64,000 nucleotides of DNA from Bactericera cockerelli (GCA_024516035.1 CM044957.1:16006564-16070563), one strand, 5' to 3'; counted from the stretch's first letter, positions 42,601-53,867 are shown. The notes: a model not told the origin generated them from the sequence alone. Made by a program: numbers and translations.

Positions 42601-45600
42601 TTTAGAGATGTGTATCTCCCTTATGAAGCACTTTTGCCCATTTTGTTATAGAGTTGACCCCCCCTAAAATGGTACATAAAATACGTGGTTAAAATTAATG
42701 CACACTTTTCTGAAACACCCTGTATAAAAAGTGGAATAGGTATGCCCATATTATTAAGTAATTAGAAAAAAAATTCCTTTCAAAGAAGCAATGCATGGCA
42801 GCATCTTTCAAGTGCTTCTTCCACTAAACATGGATGAAGATAAATTGTTTTATATATTTTAAATTATATTATATTTCTAGTGAAAAAATAAAAATCTACA
42901 TACCGGCGCCATCAGCATGAAGTAGCATTGCAATGGGCATGCCCACATTTTTAGACCGACCACACACCACTGCGTTCTTGCCAAATGTTTCCACTTCTGA
43001 AAGAAAATAAAATTAAAGATTTCATTTCAAATCCCAATGAATTCGAACACTTTGCTTAACTTCAGTTGATGACATGTTGAATACAGCAGTTCTTGTTTTA
43101 TCACTAAAGTTAAGCAATGTTGAACGATGTTGGCTATTTCCAGCTTAACCGAGGATGGGTGAGGTTATTGTGGGTAGCTGATTAGTCAATTTCTAGCAAA
43201 TGGAGGGTAAAACCCATAATAACCTTAGCAGTTGAAAGGGACGTTAAACCCTAAAAATTAAAGAAAAACTTCAACTATTTGCGACTTTACCTCAAGTTAG
43301 GTACTTCGTACCTACCAAATTGGTGGTAAAAATACTTCATGGTATTCAACGGTTCATAGTGAAAGTTCGAGAAGAACCCCGAGTTCTGTAATATCAAATA
43401 AAATTGCATTGGTGGTCGCAATGGTTAAAGCACAAGTCTGGTGATCAAGTGATTTGTTGGTTCGGATTCCACCCAATACATGCATTTTGAAAGATTATAG
43501 CAGGCCAATTAAGTGTACCAAATCTGTAAATGTGAAAGAACTCGAAATAAATGTAAAGAGATATTACACAAGATTGATATTTTTTTTAAAAAATCGTTGT
43601 TGTTGTTGTAGCCAGCTTGGCTACAGTTGGAGAGGTGAGTGATGGTCTCCAGCCAACTTTATTTCAAAGTTGGCTCGTCCTGAGCGACATATTTCTATGA
43701 GCGATCAAACATAATGAGGACTTGGACTTTTCTTTATACGCCATTAAACCCTTAGGAAACCGCAAGCTAGCCTGGCTTGTAAGGGTTGCCTAGTCTGTTC
43801 TCTGTTTATAGTCCTCTAGGGAAACATTGGTCTTCTCCCTGTTTAACGTCTTTAATCGATAATTTAAAAAGGAAAATCGTCTTTAACGTCGCTTTCCACA
43901 TTCACCTCACCTGGTTTGGGCCGGAATGCCAGCTTTCAACGTGCCATCGACGCTGGCTGACAAGATTTGAAGTAAATGTAAACTTACTATACCGTCGAAT
44001 CAGTTCTTGCACCCCCAAAGGTGTGCAGGGAATAAGAGTCTTGAGATCCAAACAGAAGCGCCCCACGTTAACAATGTTGAACCCATCTACGTCTTTGTGC
44101 GGTGCTACTGCATTGCACACTGCTCTCTCCACCATGTGTTCTGGTAGAGGTAGCTGGGAAAGTAAGAGTATCAAAGTTTGCAATGAAGAGAACAATTCTT
44201 TGCTGGGTCTTCATCTTGATACATCTAGTATTCTAGTCCACAAAAATATGGACAGTATGTATTATAACTCAAAATATGTTATCCTCAATAATCTTTATTA
44301 TTTTTGTATTGTACTGTATTGTTTTTTAAATAATAATAATAATAACAGAGTTATCTAAAAAAATCAGTTACCTCTGAAATAAAGAACACGAGAGGTTCTC
44401 ATTCCACGGACAGCAGCTGGAACAATACTACCCTTGAATTGCTGGGACATTTCCTAGCAATTGCAGAGTAAAACCCCGTAGATACTACTGCTACTACTGA
44501 GGTGTACAGAGCTAATAAGTTTAAATGTCCATATATTTTTCCAATAGCAAGAGATAGATAATATACAGGTCGGCGCAGTGCGCATGACCACATTTGAAAT
44601 TGTTACCATGCGATTAATAATTGAGTTAAGATATTGAAATAAAAAGTATTTTGTAGAAAAAATGTGGAAGTTCATCTTAACCATAACCATAACCAATAGG
44701 CGCTACAGCCCGGTGTGGGCTTTGGCCTCCTCCACGATTCGCCTCCATCTAATACGGTTCTGAACCAGAGTCCCCCAGCCGGTCACTTGCATCATTCTCA
44801 AGTCACCCAACACCTGGTCCTCCCATCGTAGTCTTGGTCTTACTCTTTTCCTAGTAGCGTAGATCTTGGCATTCAATACTTTTTTGGGCATCCTGGCGTC
44901 TTCCATTCTCTGAACATGCCCAAACCAACGGAGTCTTTGGGATTTAATGAACTTTACTATGTCTTCACCGTTCAGGATATGCTCTATTTCCCGGTTTTTG
45001 CGGATACGCCATTCGGTGTTATTGACTCTTATTGCTCCATATACTCGTCTTATTATTTTTCGCTCAAAGCGTTTTATCTTTTCATGGTCTTGTACTGAAA
45101 GTGTCCAATTTTCACTACCGTAGGTTATTACCGGTCTTATTAGTGTCTTGTATATCTTCATCTTTGTTTTTCTTGTAATTAGTTTGCTCTTCAGGAGTTT
45201 TATGTTGGCAAAGTAGGCTCTATTACCTTTCTGGAGTCTTTCTTTGATAGCGATGCTGGTCTTGGCATCATTACTGAGTAGTTCTCCGAGGTAAGTGAAC
45301 TGATTGACTCCTTTAAAGACGGCGTTTTCTACCTGAAGGTCCAGAACTGTCCTCCGGTCTTCTGAGGCTGTTATTTTCATATAGACTGTCTTTTCCATAT
45401 TGACAGTTAGTCCCAATTCCTCTAAGTTCATCCCGAGTTCTTTGTAGATTTCGATCAGTCGATTTTTTGTTCTGGCGGCAACTGCAATATCATCAGCATA
45501 TGCACATATTTGGATTGACTTAGTGAATATGGTTCCTCTCTGGTCGATAAGTTTGACTGCTCTGTGCAGCGCTATGATGAATAGTGTCGTAGAGAATCCA

Positions 45601-48355
45601 TCACCTTGCTTCACACCAGATGTAATGTCGAACAAGTCGCTCATAATATTGTCAATTTTCACCTTTGCTTTCGAGTTGATCATCGTCATCATAGCAAGTT
45701 TGATAAGTTTGGGTGAAATTTCAAGATCTACGAGTGCGTCTTGGAGTTTAGAGCGCTTTAAACTGTCGAACGCTTGTTTGAAGTCAATAAACAGTATAAT
45801 ATGCAGGTCGATATCATACTCGTCACACTTCTCAAGAATTTGTTTCACAACAAAAAGTTGGTCTGTGGTACCCCGGGATTCCCGGAAACCACATTGGTAT
45901 TCTCCAATATTATCGTTGGCGATTTTCTTAATTCGTTCATTAAGAATGGTTGTGAGTACTTTTAATGAAGTGTTTAAAAGCGTTATGCCGCGGTAATTGT
46001 CACAAATAGTTTTATCGCCTTTCTTATGGATCGGGCACATCAAACCCGTACTCCAGGAATCGGGCATTTTCTCCTGCGTCCAAATGTCTTTAATGATTTC
46101 TGATAGGGCTTCTTCCCATAGCCAGTCCCCGTATTTGATGAGTTCAGCTACAATCCCATCTTCTCCCGGCGCTCGGTTGTTTCTTAGTCGTCTTACAGCG
46201 CTCTGCACCTCACTTAGTGTGGGGGCTTCGTCGTCTTCAAAGTTGGAGGGTACTTCAGGTGCATTCATGGTTTCACTTGCTGTCTCAACAATGGGGTCAT
46301 GCTTGTTGAGAAGATTTTCAAAGTGTTGCGCCCATCGGTCCGTTGTCTTTCTCTGATCGGTGAGTATTGACCCATTATTATCTCTACAACCTACAATCTT
46401 GGGTTGGAATTTGTTCCTGATCTTTTTCATTGCAGCATAGAACATTCTAGATTCGCCTTCCTTATTTAGATCTTAAATCTCCTGTATCTCTTCATTTAGA
46501 CTTTGCCTTTTCTTCTTTTTCAGTAGCTTTGTTGCCTCTCTTCTCAGCCTGCTGTATGCTTCTTTGTTCCCTCGGGTGTTTCTTCCTATCATGGCTTCTC
46601 TGGCTTTGTTTTTTTCCCTGAGTAGAAATATTCTAAGCAGTCAGTATTATACCTAGGTAATAAAATTAGTTATTTAATTAAATAATTACCTGTACTAAGA
46701 TAGCATCAACAGTATGGTCATTGTTTAATGCATTGATATGTTCCAAGAGCTCCATCTCTGACACAGAGTCTTTCAGCTTTATTGTATTGCTTTTGATTCC
46801 TAATATTAGAAAGAAAAACATATCAGTTACCAGGACACTGAAATATGACATGTCTCACTTTACTTTTCACTCTTTAGCCACACCAAACCATCAACCAAAA
46901 GGGCATTGCCATTCATTTAGTATAGAGTCAACTTTGTCTTAAACAAGAGGCACAGGACAAAGAGTTTTTCATTGTTACATCCAGATGTCATTATGACTGA
47001 AATGGATGTGCAATGTGATAACCACACTTGTCATAAGAAAACAAACCCTTAATCCTATGGTAAAGTAGTCTGACAGTAAAAATATCTTTTGAAGACTGTC
47101 ACTTCAAAATTTAAATCATTGTTGTTACAACTGGAGGATTTTTTCAAATTTCCTCAAAATTAGTACATTATATCCATCTTTTAATGGATGTCACAAGTGC
47201 AAATATCAAAGGAAATTGATAGATTTCATTTGTTAAGTGCATAATTTTATTCTTACCAACTTTAGCAGCAGATTTCATTTTATTATTAACATATGTTGAG
47301 CTGGCAGAATCATTTCCCACCAGGATAGCTGTCAAGGTGGGAACTCTATGTCCAAGTGCTGTCCAAGCTTTGACTTCATCTCTCAACTCGTCAAGTATTG
47401 TATTTGCAATAAACTTGCCATCAATTATTTGTGCTTCTTTGCTGATAGCATATAAAGAAAATTACATAGGAAATTAGTATGAGGATAACCACCAGGTGAG
47501 GTTTATTCTCAAAGTATTTTGTACCACCTAACCCTCAGAGTCTAATTATTATGGGGTCACATAATCTAAATAATGTATGAGGAAACATCCAAGCAAAGGG
47601 TGGGATTCTATCTACAGATCCAATGTGCTAGATTGTTTACATTACAATTTACAAGTCTAGTAGTCTAGTGCTGTAACCACATTGACTACCAATACTTAAT
47701 GCCAGTGCTCTACTGTAACTGTGGTATAATTGGGTTGAAGGCATGTGCAGTCAAAAGTCATCATGCCTCCAATGCCAGATGATATTAAAGCTCTTGAGTT
47801 ATATTGTACAAAAATAAAAAAGAGCCAATTCCATTATCTGTAGTTGGGTACCTATTAGCAGGTAATAAAGGCTCATGACCTTTTTTTTTTTTTTTTATTT
47901 AAACATGTGTGGGTCACAGAGGGCCCGTTTATTTTTAAAAGTACAAGCTTATAATTAGGGTGTACAAATTTGATTCTTAGGAACTAGGATATTACATCTA
48001 AGAAACTTAACTACGAATAAATTTTTTTTTTTAATCAACCTTAAGAAGAGATGGTCATGAGAATTGTTTTTTGACCTCATGACCTCCAAAGCTATTTGTT
48101 CCAATTATTTTGTTCATTCAGGTGTAGATTTACAAGTCTTTCTAAAATTAACACATTTCCAATTAATTACCAAAATTTGTGGGTACCAATATTCTAAGTT
48201 CTTTGTGGACTCTAATATACCAGTTGAAAAAAAAACTGGCAACAAATAAACAGGTGTAAATGTTACATAACTTTTTATGTGAAAGTGACTTACCATAATG
48301 GTGATGTATGCAGGTGACTTCTTTGGGCTAACAAATAAAGAGTTCTTGATAACAT
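39572..48355 (-). CDS. Mthfd2: Mitochondrial bifunctional methylenetetrahydrofolate dehydrogenase/cyclohydrolase
   Basis: Converts 5,10-methylene-THF to 10-formyl-THF in the mitochondrial one-carbon pathway (NAD-dependent dehydrogenase plus cyclohydrolase). Seven coding exons in transcript order: 48355-48294, 47441-47257, 46799-46690, 44153-43988, 42996-42904, 41410-41177, 39741-39572; 1,020 nt, 339 residues plus TAG at 39574-39572. Exon 1 gives [20 protein letters not shown], an Arg/Ser-rich, acid-free presequence. Catalytic region: Y71-x3-K75 in STYVNNK, Q119 in VQLPLPEH, D140-V-D-G-F. NAD-binding GRSKNVGMP at 187-195 and [16 protein letters not shown] at 296-311. Length is close to human MTHFD2 (about 350). 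The donor of exon 4 is the GTAAGT after CGGTATA (43988), because the earlier GTATAG breaks phase. Oddities: an RTE-like LINE in intron 3, a CAGGGTGT fold-back element in intron 5 and a 98-bp array over the stop codon. Confidence 0.93.
40200..40325 (+). mobile_element. tRNA-derived SINE-B, diverged copy
   Basis: CACCTCAGCAGCTCCATCGATAACG, ACTCGTAACCTGGAGGTCGG, TAGTTCGAGACC and the GTGACTAACACAAAT tail, in MTHFD2 intron 6. Confidence 0.75.
40640..40948 (-). mobile_element. Non-autonomous Helitron-like fragment
   Basis: Minus strand: a GTCAGTCAGTCAGTG-type repeat (TGACTGACTGACTCAC) and the conserved-looking CCTAGGAAGCTGAAATTTGG stretch, ending in AAAGCGGGCGACAGCCCGCT (GC hairpin AGCGGGC/GCCCGCT) and TTGTATATTAA. 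This layout is common in insect Helitron-like repeats; the 5' end is not clear. In MTHFD2 intron 6. Confidence 0.5.
40949..41133. mobile_element. 185-bp MITE with ~58-bp inverted arms
   Basis: TGGAGGGGTGAGAAACATAG ... AAAAATGGGTTCAT at the left and its exact reverse complement at the right. It ends about 40 bp before MTHFD2 exon 6 on the plus strand, i.e. just downstream of that exon's donor in transcript order. Confidence 0.9.
41640..41795 (+). mobile_element. Family D LINE-tail-like repeat
   Basis: TATACAACACTTTATTAGA, GGACATTATGTACATAC and GTTCTAACTAAAGGGCGGGG, as in the other family D copies; truncated before the TTGCC hairpin. Minus sense. Confidence 0.7.
41904..42722. mobile_element. 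819-bp fold-back element with CAGGGTGT termini
   Basis: Nearly the whole element is a palindrome: left arm CAGGGTGTTTCAGAAAAGTG ... and right arm ...CACTTTTCTGAAACACCCTG, flanked by TA on both sides, turning point near 42290-42310. Arms differ by a few bases and by an insert near 42505-42535. No ORF. In MTHFD2 intron 5. Confidence 0.9.
43150..43490 (+). mobile_element. SINE-G body and SINE-C head fragments
   Basis: 43150-43260 has GGGTGAGGTTATTGTGGGTA, ATGGAGGGTAAAACCC and GACGTTAAACCCTAAA (SINE-G body). 43408-43482 has GGTCGCAATGGTTAAAGCAC and TGTTGGTTCGGATTCCACCC (SINE-C head). Both in MTHFD2 intron 4. Confidence 0.65.
43786..43855 (+). repeat. SINE-A terminal-unit fragment
   Basis: Two diverged units of GTCT(G/A)(T)TCTCTGTTTATAGTCC, as at the ends of SINE-A. 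Another SINE-A piece is at 32757-32805 (CATTCCTCCACTGCCTGGCT). Confidence 0.55.
44680..46622 (-). mobile_element. 5'-truncated RTE-like LINE in MTHFD2 intron 3
   Basis: Same strand as the host gene. The main open frame is 46445-44703 (580 aa): RT with [36 protein letters not shown] (motif A), [17 protein letters not shown] (motif B) and [11 protein letters not shown] (motif C, YADD), then the C-terminal region ending [10 protein letters not shown]. The frame extends upstream to about 46622 past one stop (TAA near 46475). After the stop codon there are only about 9 nt, then GGTTAT repeats, a very short 3' end with a simple-repeat tail that is typical of the RTE clade. No endonuclease remains. 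Confidence 0.85.
47480..47690 (-). mobile_element. Old SINE-C copy
   Basis: Diverged: CACCAGGTGAGGTTTATTCT, CTCAGAGTCTAATTATTATG, GGGTGGGATTCTATCTACAG and AGTCTAGTGCTGTAACCAC. In MTHFD2 intron 1. The stretch 47700-48290 holds nothing else I recognise apart from poly(T) runs. Confidence 0.65.
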
Positions 48356-48507
48356 GAGTAAGAAAATCAATAATTGAAGTTTGTAGAAAGAGTCTTGTGT
48401 TCCTCTCTCGATACACTTTTCAAATTTAAAGTACTTCTGAGACAGATCTTAGGGTTTGTAATATGTATCTGAAACATGGAAAAAAAATTAATGAGAGAGA
48501 TGATGTT

Positions 48508-50131
48508 TTTTTTATTTATTTATTTTTTATTATTTTTTTAATTGCACTTTAACGACTTAGTCGTCATTCGTGCCATTACCCGTCATGGTTTATATTATTG
48601 CCCTCCTTATCATCTAGAAGTGATGGAGATACTGATAAGAAGGAGCGAATTCGTTGATCACGGGGACAGGACATAATATGCCTAACAGTGAGGCACCACA
48701 TTGGTAGATTGGAGGTTTGGATCTAGTGAACGGATAGGTGTGTGTGACTCGGGTATGGCCGACTCTCATGCGAGTTAAAACCACTTCCCGAGTCCTGTTC
48801 TTCTGGTTGGAGGTTTCCCACCTGTCAATGGTAGCCTTTATGGATTTCAATTTATTGGTGGCAGGTATTGAATTCCACTGATTTTGCCAAGTTTATTTAA
48901 TATTTTGAGTGATAAAAGGTTTGAAATCATCAGGTGTACAGGTTTTTAATGCTGATGAGTTGTCTGGATTACGAGCAGCTTCATCAACTACTTCATTTCC
49001 TTTGATACCACAGTGAGATGGACACCACATGAAAGTTATATCATTATTTTGCGTTTTCAATTGTCTCCATATAGAGTGTATACTACAAATTAGTGGGTTA
49101 GGAGAGTGAGGGTCAGAAAGAGCCAGGAGTGCGCTCTTAGAATCTGATATAATTACAGAATAGGTGACATTTTTATTTAAAAGTGCTTTCAGACAAAGAA
49201 AAATGGGCAATATTGAGTTTAGAGAATTTAAAAGTTTAGAGCATACAGTACCATTGATACTATACGCACAACTTGTCATGTTTAAAGTTTTGGATCCATC
49301 AGTGAAACATTTGACATGATCTGAGTATTTTGTGTTTAGAAGAAGAGAAAAATTACTTTGGTAAGAGATGGGAGCTGTTTCATTTTTCTTCCCAACAGCC
49401 AAAGTCAGGTCAACAGTAAGAACAGATGAACACCAAGGTGGGGCCGGTCTTATGTAAGGTATAACGTCACTGGAGATAAGGAGGTTTTTGAAGTTACATA
49501 TCTCAGCGTAACGAATACATATAGCTTTTGGCTTTTTTGAGTTAAGGTCAAAATAAGACGTATCATCGTGAAACAAGCATTTTTGAACAGGATTGAAAGG
49601 AGAAGCTCTGACTTTAGAAACATAGTGCATCAAGAGTTTGGATCTCCTGAGTGAAAGAGGTGGTATACCTGAATCCGCATACAGACTTATGACTGGACTA
49701 GAACGAAGAGCTCCAGTGGCTATGCGGATACCAGTGTGGTGAACTGTGTTCAGCTTACTGAGTACGTTATCCTTAGCAGAGCCGTAGATAAAGCATCCGT
49801 AGTCAAGGATGGGTAAACAGTAAGACTGGTAAAGTTTCAAAAGTACTTCACGACGGATACCCCATGTCTTGTTGTTGACCATCTTTAAAGCACAAAGTGA
49901 GTTAATTGCACGCTTTTTGACATTATCAATATGACATATCCAGGTCATTTTCGAGTCCCATGTCAATCCAAGGAATTTGGTATTAGTAACAAATTTTAGC
50001 GGTGAGCCATTATAAGATAAGATAGGTAGTACATTTTTCCTCAATCTATTAAAATCAACACACACTGATTTACCAGGGTCTGTAGAAAATTTAGTACCGT
50101 TAAGTGAAGACCACTTCTGGATATCATCTAG
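48508..50131 (-). pseudogene. I-type LINE, 3' part: RT C-terminus and RNase H
   Basis: Minus-strand frame from 50131 to stop at 48893: thumb/connection region (DDIQKWSSLNGTKFS, VDFNRLRKNVLPI, FLGLTWDSKMTWICHI, LPILDYGCFIYGS) followed by RNase H (HVKCFTDGSKTLNMTSCAYS, VIISDSKSALLAL, ITFMWCPSHCGIKGNEVVDEAAR). An RNase H domain after the RT, with the final H-C-G-I-x-G-N-E-x-V-D-E-A-A signature, marks the I group of LINEs. The RT core with its catalytic YxDD is missing. A T-rich run at 48509-48540 marks the poly(A) end on the minus strand. This 3' end lies only about 150 bp upstream of the MTHFD2 start codon, in the same orientation. Confidence 0.85.
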
Positions 50132-50290
50132 TGCAGTGATTCTCAACGTGGGCGATATCGCCCCCTGGGGGGCGCTGGGGGGGCAAAGAGTCCATTTTGG
50201 GTAGTGGGGGGGCGATGAAATTATTTTGGGCAATAAGGGGGCGATGGAGTTTGCTTGAAAGCTTATCATCCTATAATCCAAAAATAACCA
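50132..50290 (-). mobile_element. hAT-like terminal sequence inserted in the I-type LINE
   Basis: CAGTGATTCTCAACGTGGGC followed by ATATCGCCCCCTGGGGGGCG closely resembles hAT-family ends (CAGTG-TTCTCAA...). It marks an abrupt break in the LINE reading frame (after ALDDIQKW). The opposite hAT end was not found, so the element is partial or heavily rearranged. Confidence 0.55.
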
Positions 50291-50374
50291 ACTCCTCCAC
50301 CAGCGCGTAATTTGTCACCATTTGCACCAACAACGACTATATTCAGAAAAGATAAACAGCTTAATGTGATAACT

Positions 50375-50770
50375 ATGTTAAGTTGGCTCACCACCTCCAC
50401 CGATTTGAACCGTTCTTGTTTCAACGTTTTGCAGTTATTTTGCAGTTTCATTTTTTCGTTTTGCAACCTTACGGTTGTCGAGATATTCGAGTCACAAAGT
50501 GGTGAGCCAGCTTAACGTTAAGTTGGCTCACCACCTCGACCGATTTTAACCGTTCTTGTGGCATTTGTTGGCATTTATTTTGCATTGAATTTTTTTTTCA
50601 ATATCTCAAACCATGTCTACAGGGCAGATGTCGTAAAATCATACTTTGTCAAAAACTGGTTGAGTGTGTTATTCACGTTTTGCATTTTTTATGCAGTCTC
50701 AGAATATGCAAACAGTTTTTCTTTACGACCTTCGGTTGTCGAGATATTCGACAACCGAAGGTCGATAAAG
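50375..50770. repeat. Unclassified repeat with TGGCTCACCACCTC units and hairpins
   Basis: AGTTGGCTCACCACCTC(C/G)ACCGATTT(G/T)AACCGTTC occurs at 50381 and 50520, with an inverted GTGGTGAGCCAGCTTAACGT between. At 50727-50766, ACCTTCGGTTGTCGAGATAT is followed by TCGACAACCGAAGGT, a hairpin. Type not assigned. Confidence 0.6.
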
Positions 50771-50890
50771 AAATATTTGATATTTTTGGCGTATCTAGTT
50801 CTAATCATGGTTTTTTATCACTTCAGTGGCGTATCTCTATCTCAAAGCGTTCCAATTTTATAAGTATAATTATTTAATTTCGGCGTATAT

Positions 50891-52050
50891 TGTTTTTTTT
50901 TTTTTTTTTTTTTCAATTAATTACTTTTTTATTTACAGAACATAACAATTAACAATCAACGAAATATATAATAATGAAATCAGACAGTGTATGTAAAAAA
51001 ATAATAAAATTTCGTCAATTTGCTATTTTAATTAGGTATTAAATAAAAAAGTTTGATGTCTAGCCCACTGTGTCATAGTTAATGACATGTGTTGGGCTAG
51101 ATCATGTATTAAGTGTCCTATTGGTTGATTTATTTATAAAAAATCTTATAGTCATTTAAATTATGTGTATTTGCTGCTATTATCATAATAATTTATTTGT
51201 ACATTTTTTATATACATATATGTACATATATTTTTTTTTTTTTAATTTATCCATTTTATTTAAATTAATATCTTCTAAAAATAAATTAGCCTCTTTTTTC
51301 ATTTTATAATGTCATCAATTTTCTTTTTGACTTCTTCTTTATCTAGCCATTCTTTTAATTTAAATCTTATTAATTTGATATCAGTTAATATTTTTATTTC
51401 CTCAGGTATTGCATTAAATATTTTGATTCCTAAATATGAAAAGTGTTTTCTGGCAAGTGATGTGTGTATACGTGTTAGTCGTGCATGCCCTGTTTGTCTT
51501 GTGTTGTATGTATGTTGTGTAGTAGGCCATTGTTCTTTTTTCTTTATACTAAATGTAGCTATTTTGTAAATATAAATTTCATGTAATGTTTGAACATTAA
51601 AAATTGTATATAAATCTTTACTTTGATGAAATCTGTTTTTGTTTAAAATAGTTCTTAATAAAATGTTTTGAGTAGTCTTAAGTTTATTTAAAATATTATT
51701 ATAAGCACTTCCCCAGGATGTTATACCATATTGTAACAATGATTGCGCCATTGCAAAGTAAACTTCTCTTAATATATTTTGGTTGCATATGTTTCTAATA
51801 TTGTTAAAGATGTAAATTAGACTTCTCAATTTTGATTTAAGTAGAAGTATATGGTCTGTCCATTTTAGATTTTTGTCAATTATAACTCCTAAATATCGGA
51901 TAGTAGTCTGTCTTTGTATCGTAATTATGTTATTGTCAATGTCTGGTATTTGTATTGTCGAATGTCTTGGCTGTCCTCTGTCATCGATTGAGAATGTTAT
52001 GTAGTTTGTTTTTGTGAAGTTCAATTGTAATGTCATGTTTGTGTACCAGG
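50891..52050 (-). pseudogene. CR1/Jockey-like LINE 3' fragment with poly(A)
   Basis: Minus-strand frame 52036-51299 (245 aa) is the C-terminal part of a LINE RT: TKTNYITFSIDD, TIRYLGVIIDKNLKWTDHI, LREVYFAMAQSLLQYGITSWGS, then the Y-N-T-R and LARKHFSYLGIKIFNAIPEEI regions common at the end of these proteins. There is a poly(T) run at 50891-50913 on the plus strand (poly(A) tail). It sits in the gap between the two I-type LINE pieces, so it was inserted into or next to that element. Related to the element at 62984-64000. Confidence 0.78.
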
Positions 52051-52177
52051 TGAGTATATTGTGTAAGTCTGATGTCGCAAGTCTATGTGTTTCTTCCCAA
52101 CTATTTGATGTATAACAAATAACAAATCACGAAACAAATGTTTCGAATATTTCTTTCAAAGAATGAGCTGACGTATC

Positions 52178-52567
52178 TCAATTTACGCTACTAAAGTTTG
52201 TATTTTGAAGACTTCGTGTTTGGGACAACAATATGTAGGTAAATGGAGTATTATAACCATGTACATTATTACAGTTGAACACAAGTGGATTAGTTTCACA
52301 ATTTGATTTGTATCTCAAAAATTTGTCTGAATAGTTCGAATTTGATGAAACAGAAGCAAATTGAGAGGCTAGAGTGTTTGCTATGATTACTGCATCATGG
52401 TTCAACTTGTTAGGGTCAGTAGGGTCCCTTAGAGCTGCTATGTGCCAAGGGGAATATTTACCACGCAGTTTATTCATTTTGTGGAACATTTCGCCTGAAC
52501 TGGTTGACCTATCGATGGAAGAGAGAAAATTGTTCCAACTTTTACTTTTTTTTCTTTTAAGGTAAGT
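52178..52567 (-). pseudogene. I-type LINE, middle fragment between EN and RT
   Basis: Frame 52609-52178 on the minus strand. LKRKKSKSWNNFLSSI and MFHKMNKLRGKYSPWHIAAL, followed by ANTLASQFASVSS, match the linker that follows the EN domain in I/Jockey elements. It continues the piece at 53868-54585, from which it is separated by the plus-strand LINE at 52568-53867. Confidence 0.75.
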
Positions 52568-53867
52568 ACCTATATACAAAGAGAAAGGAGATAAACAAGA
52601 ATGCAGCAATTATCGAGGAATTAAACTAATGGGACATACAATGAAAATTTGGGAAAGAGTAATTGATATCAGAATAAGAAAGGAAACAGTAATATCAGAA
52701 GAGCAATTTGGATTTATGCCAGGAAGAAGTACTATGGACGCCGTGTTTGCACTAAGACAGCTGATAGAGAAATACCAAGAGAAAAAGAGAGATATCCATT
52801 TTGTATTTATAGACCTAGAGAAAGCGTATGATAGAGTGCCGCGTGAAGAGATATGGAGATGTATGAGAGAAAAAGGAACACCTGAGAAATATGTGAGAAT
52901 AGTGCAAGATATGTATGAAGGAGCAGAAACCAAGATAAGAAGTAGTGTGGGTTTGACGGAATCAATACCTGTTGGAGTTGGCCTGCATCAAGGATCCGCT
53001 TTAAGTCCATATCTCTTTGACCTTGTGATAGATGTGATATCCAAAAATATTAAGGATAAAGCTCCTTGGTGCATGATGTTCGCTGACGATGTTGTGCTGG
53101 CTGCAGAAAGTGTGGAATCCCTAACAATGAAACTAGAAGGATGGAGAAAAGAGTTGGAGAATAGAGGAATACGTATCAGTAGAACAAAAACAGTAGTACA
53201 GTACACATGAAGTTTGGAAATGACGATGATGAAATTGTAAAATTTGAAGGCAAAGATCTAGCTAAAGTGGATAAGTTCAAATACCTGGGGTCTACTGTTA
53301 ACAAACACGGAACGTTAGATGATGAAATAGCCCACCGTGTCAATGCAGGATGGTTTATTTGGAAAAAGTTGTCGGGCGTATTATGTGATAAAAGGATAAC
53401 GTTAAGATCAAAGGGAAAAATGTACAAGTCAGTAGTAAGACCAGCATTGTTATATGGAAGTGAAACTTGGGCTGTAAAGAAAGATCAAGAAAAGAAAATG
53501 GAAGTGACGGAAATGAAGATGTTAAGATGGATGTGCGGAGTAACAAAGCTTGATAGAATAAGAAATGAAAAAATCAGAGACAGAGTGAAAGTTGTAGAAA
53601 TCAAAAGAAAATGCAAGAGAGAAGATTGCAGTGGCTTGGACATATAGAAAGAAGAGAAGATCATTACATCAGGAAGAAAATGAGGAATATGGAAGTATCA
53701 GGAAAGAGAGGTAGAGGTAGACCTAAAAAATCATGGAAAAGTTGTGTCATAGAGGACATGAGAGAAAAAGGAGTAAGACCAGCTGATGCACAAAATCAAT
53801 TGGACTGGAAGAGACTGACCAGAAACGTCGACCCTGCTTAAGCGGGATAAGACAGAGCAAAAGAAGA
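52568..53867 (+). pseudogene. 5'-truncated plus-strand LINE (RT, frameshifted)
   Basis: Starts in RT motif 1/2 (NYRGIKLMGHTMKIWERVI, EEQFGFMPGRSTMDAVFAL), then FIDLEKAYDRVPREEIW (A), VGLHQGSALSPYLFDLVID (B), MMFADDVVLAAES (C) and, after a frameshift near 53205, KYLGSTVNKHGTLDDEI and LYGSETWAVKK. A second frameshift near 53620 leads to RLQWLGHIERRED and GRGRPKKSWK, with a stop at 53839-53841. A short 3' end (AGACAGAGCAAAAGAAGAAG) follows, with no poly(A). RTE-like or a related clade; clade uncertain. It splits the minus-strand I-type LINE cleanly. Confidence 0.82.

Noticed and set aside
43982..43990. GTATAG as the donor of MTHFD2 exon 4
   Set aside because: It would leave phase 2 and break the join to exon 5; the GTAAGT 5 nt further keeps the conserved RRYKVETFGK reading.
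43786..44358. 190-codon plus-strand open frame
   Set aside because: It is antisense to MTHFD2 exon 4 and runs into SINE-A fragments; no protein features.
45523..46356. Two plus-strand open frames of 119-157 codons
   Set aside because: Antisense to the RTE-like RT; long only because the opposite strand is coding.
48114..48416. 100-codon minus-strand open frame (MYRERNTRLFLQ...)
   Set aside because: It overlaps MTHFD2 exon 1 in another frame and reads through its donor; the phase-2 frame joins perfectly to exon 2 and gives a presequence, so this frame is a shadow.
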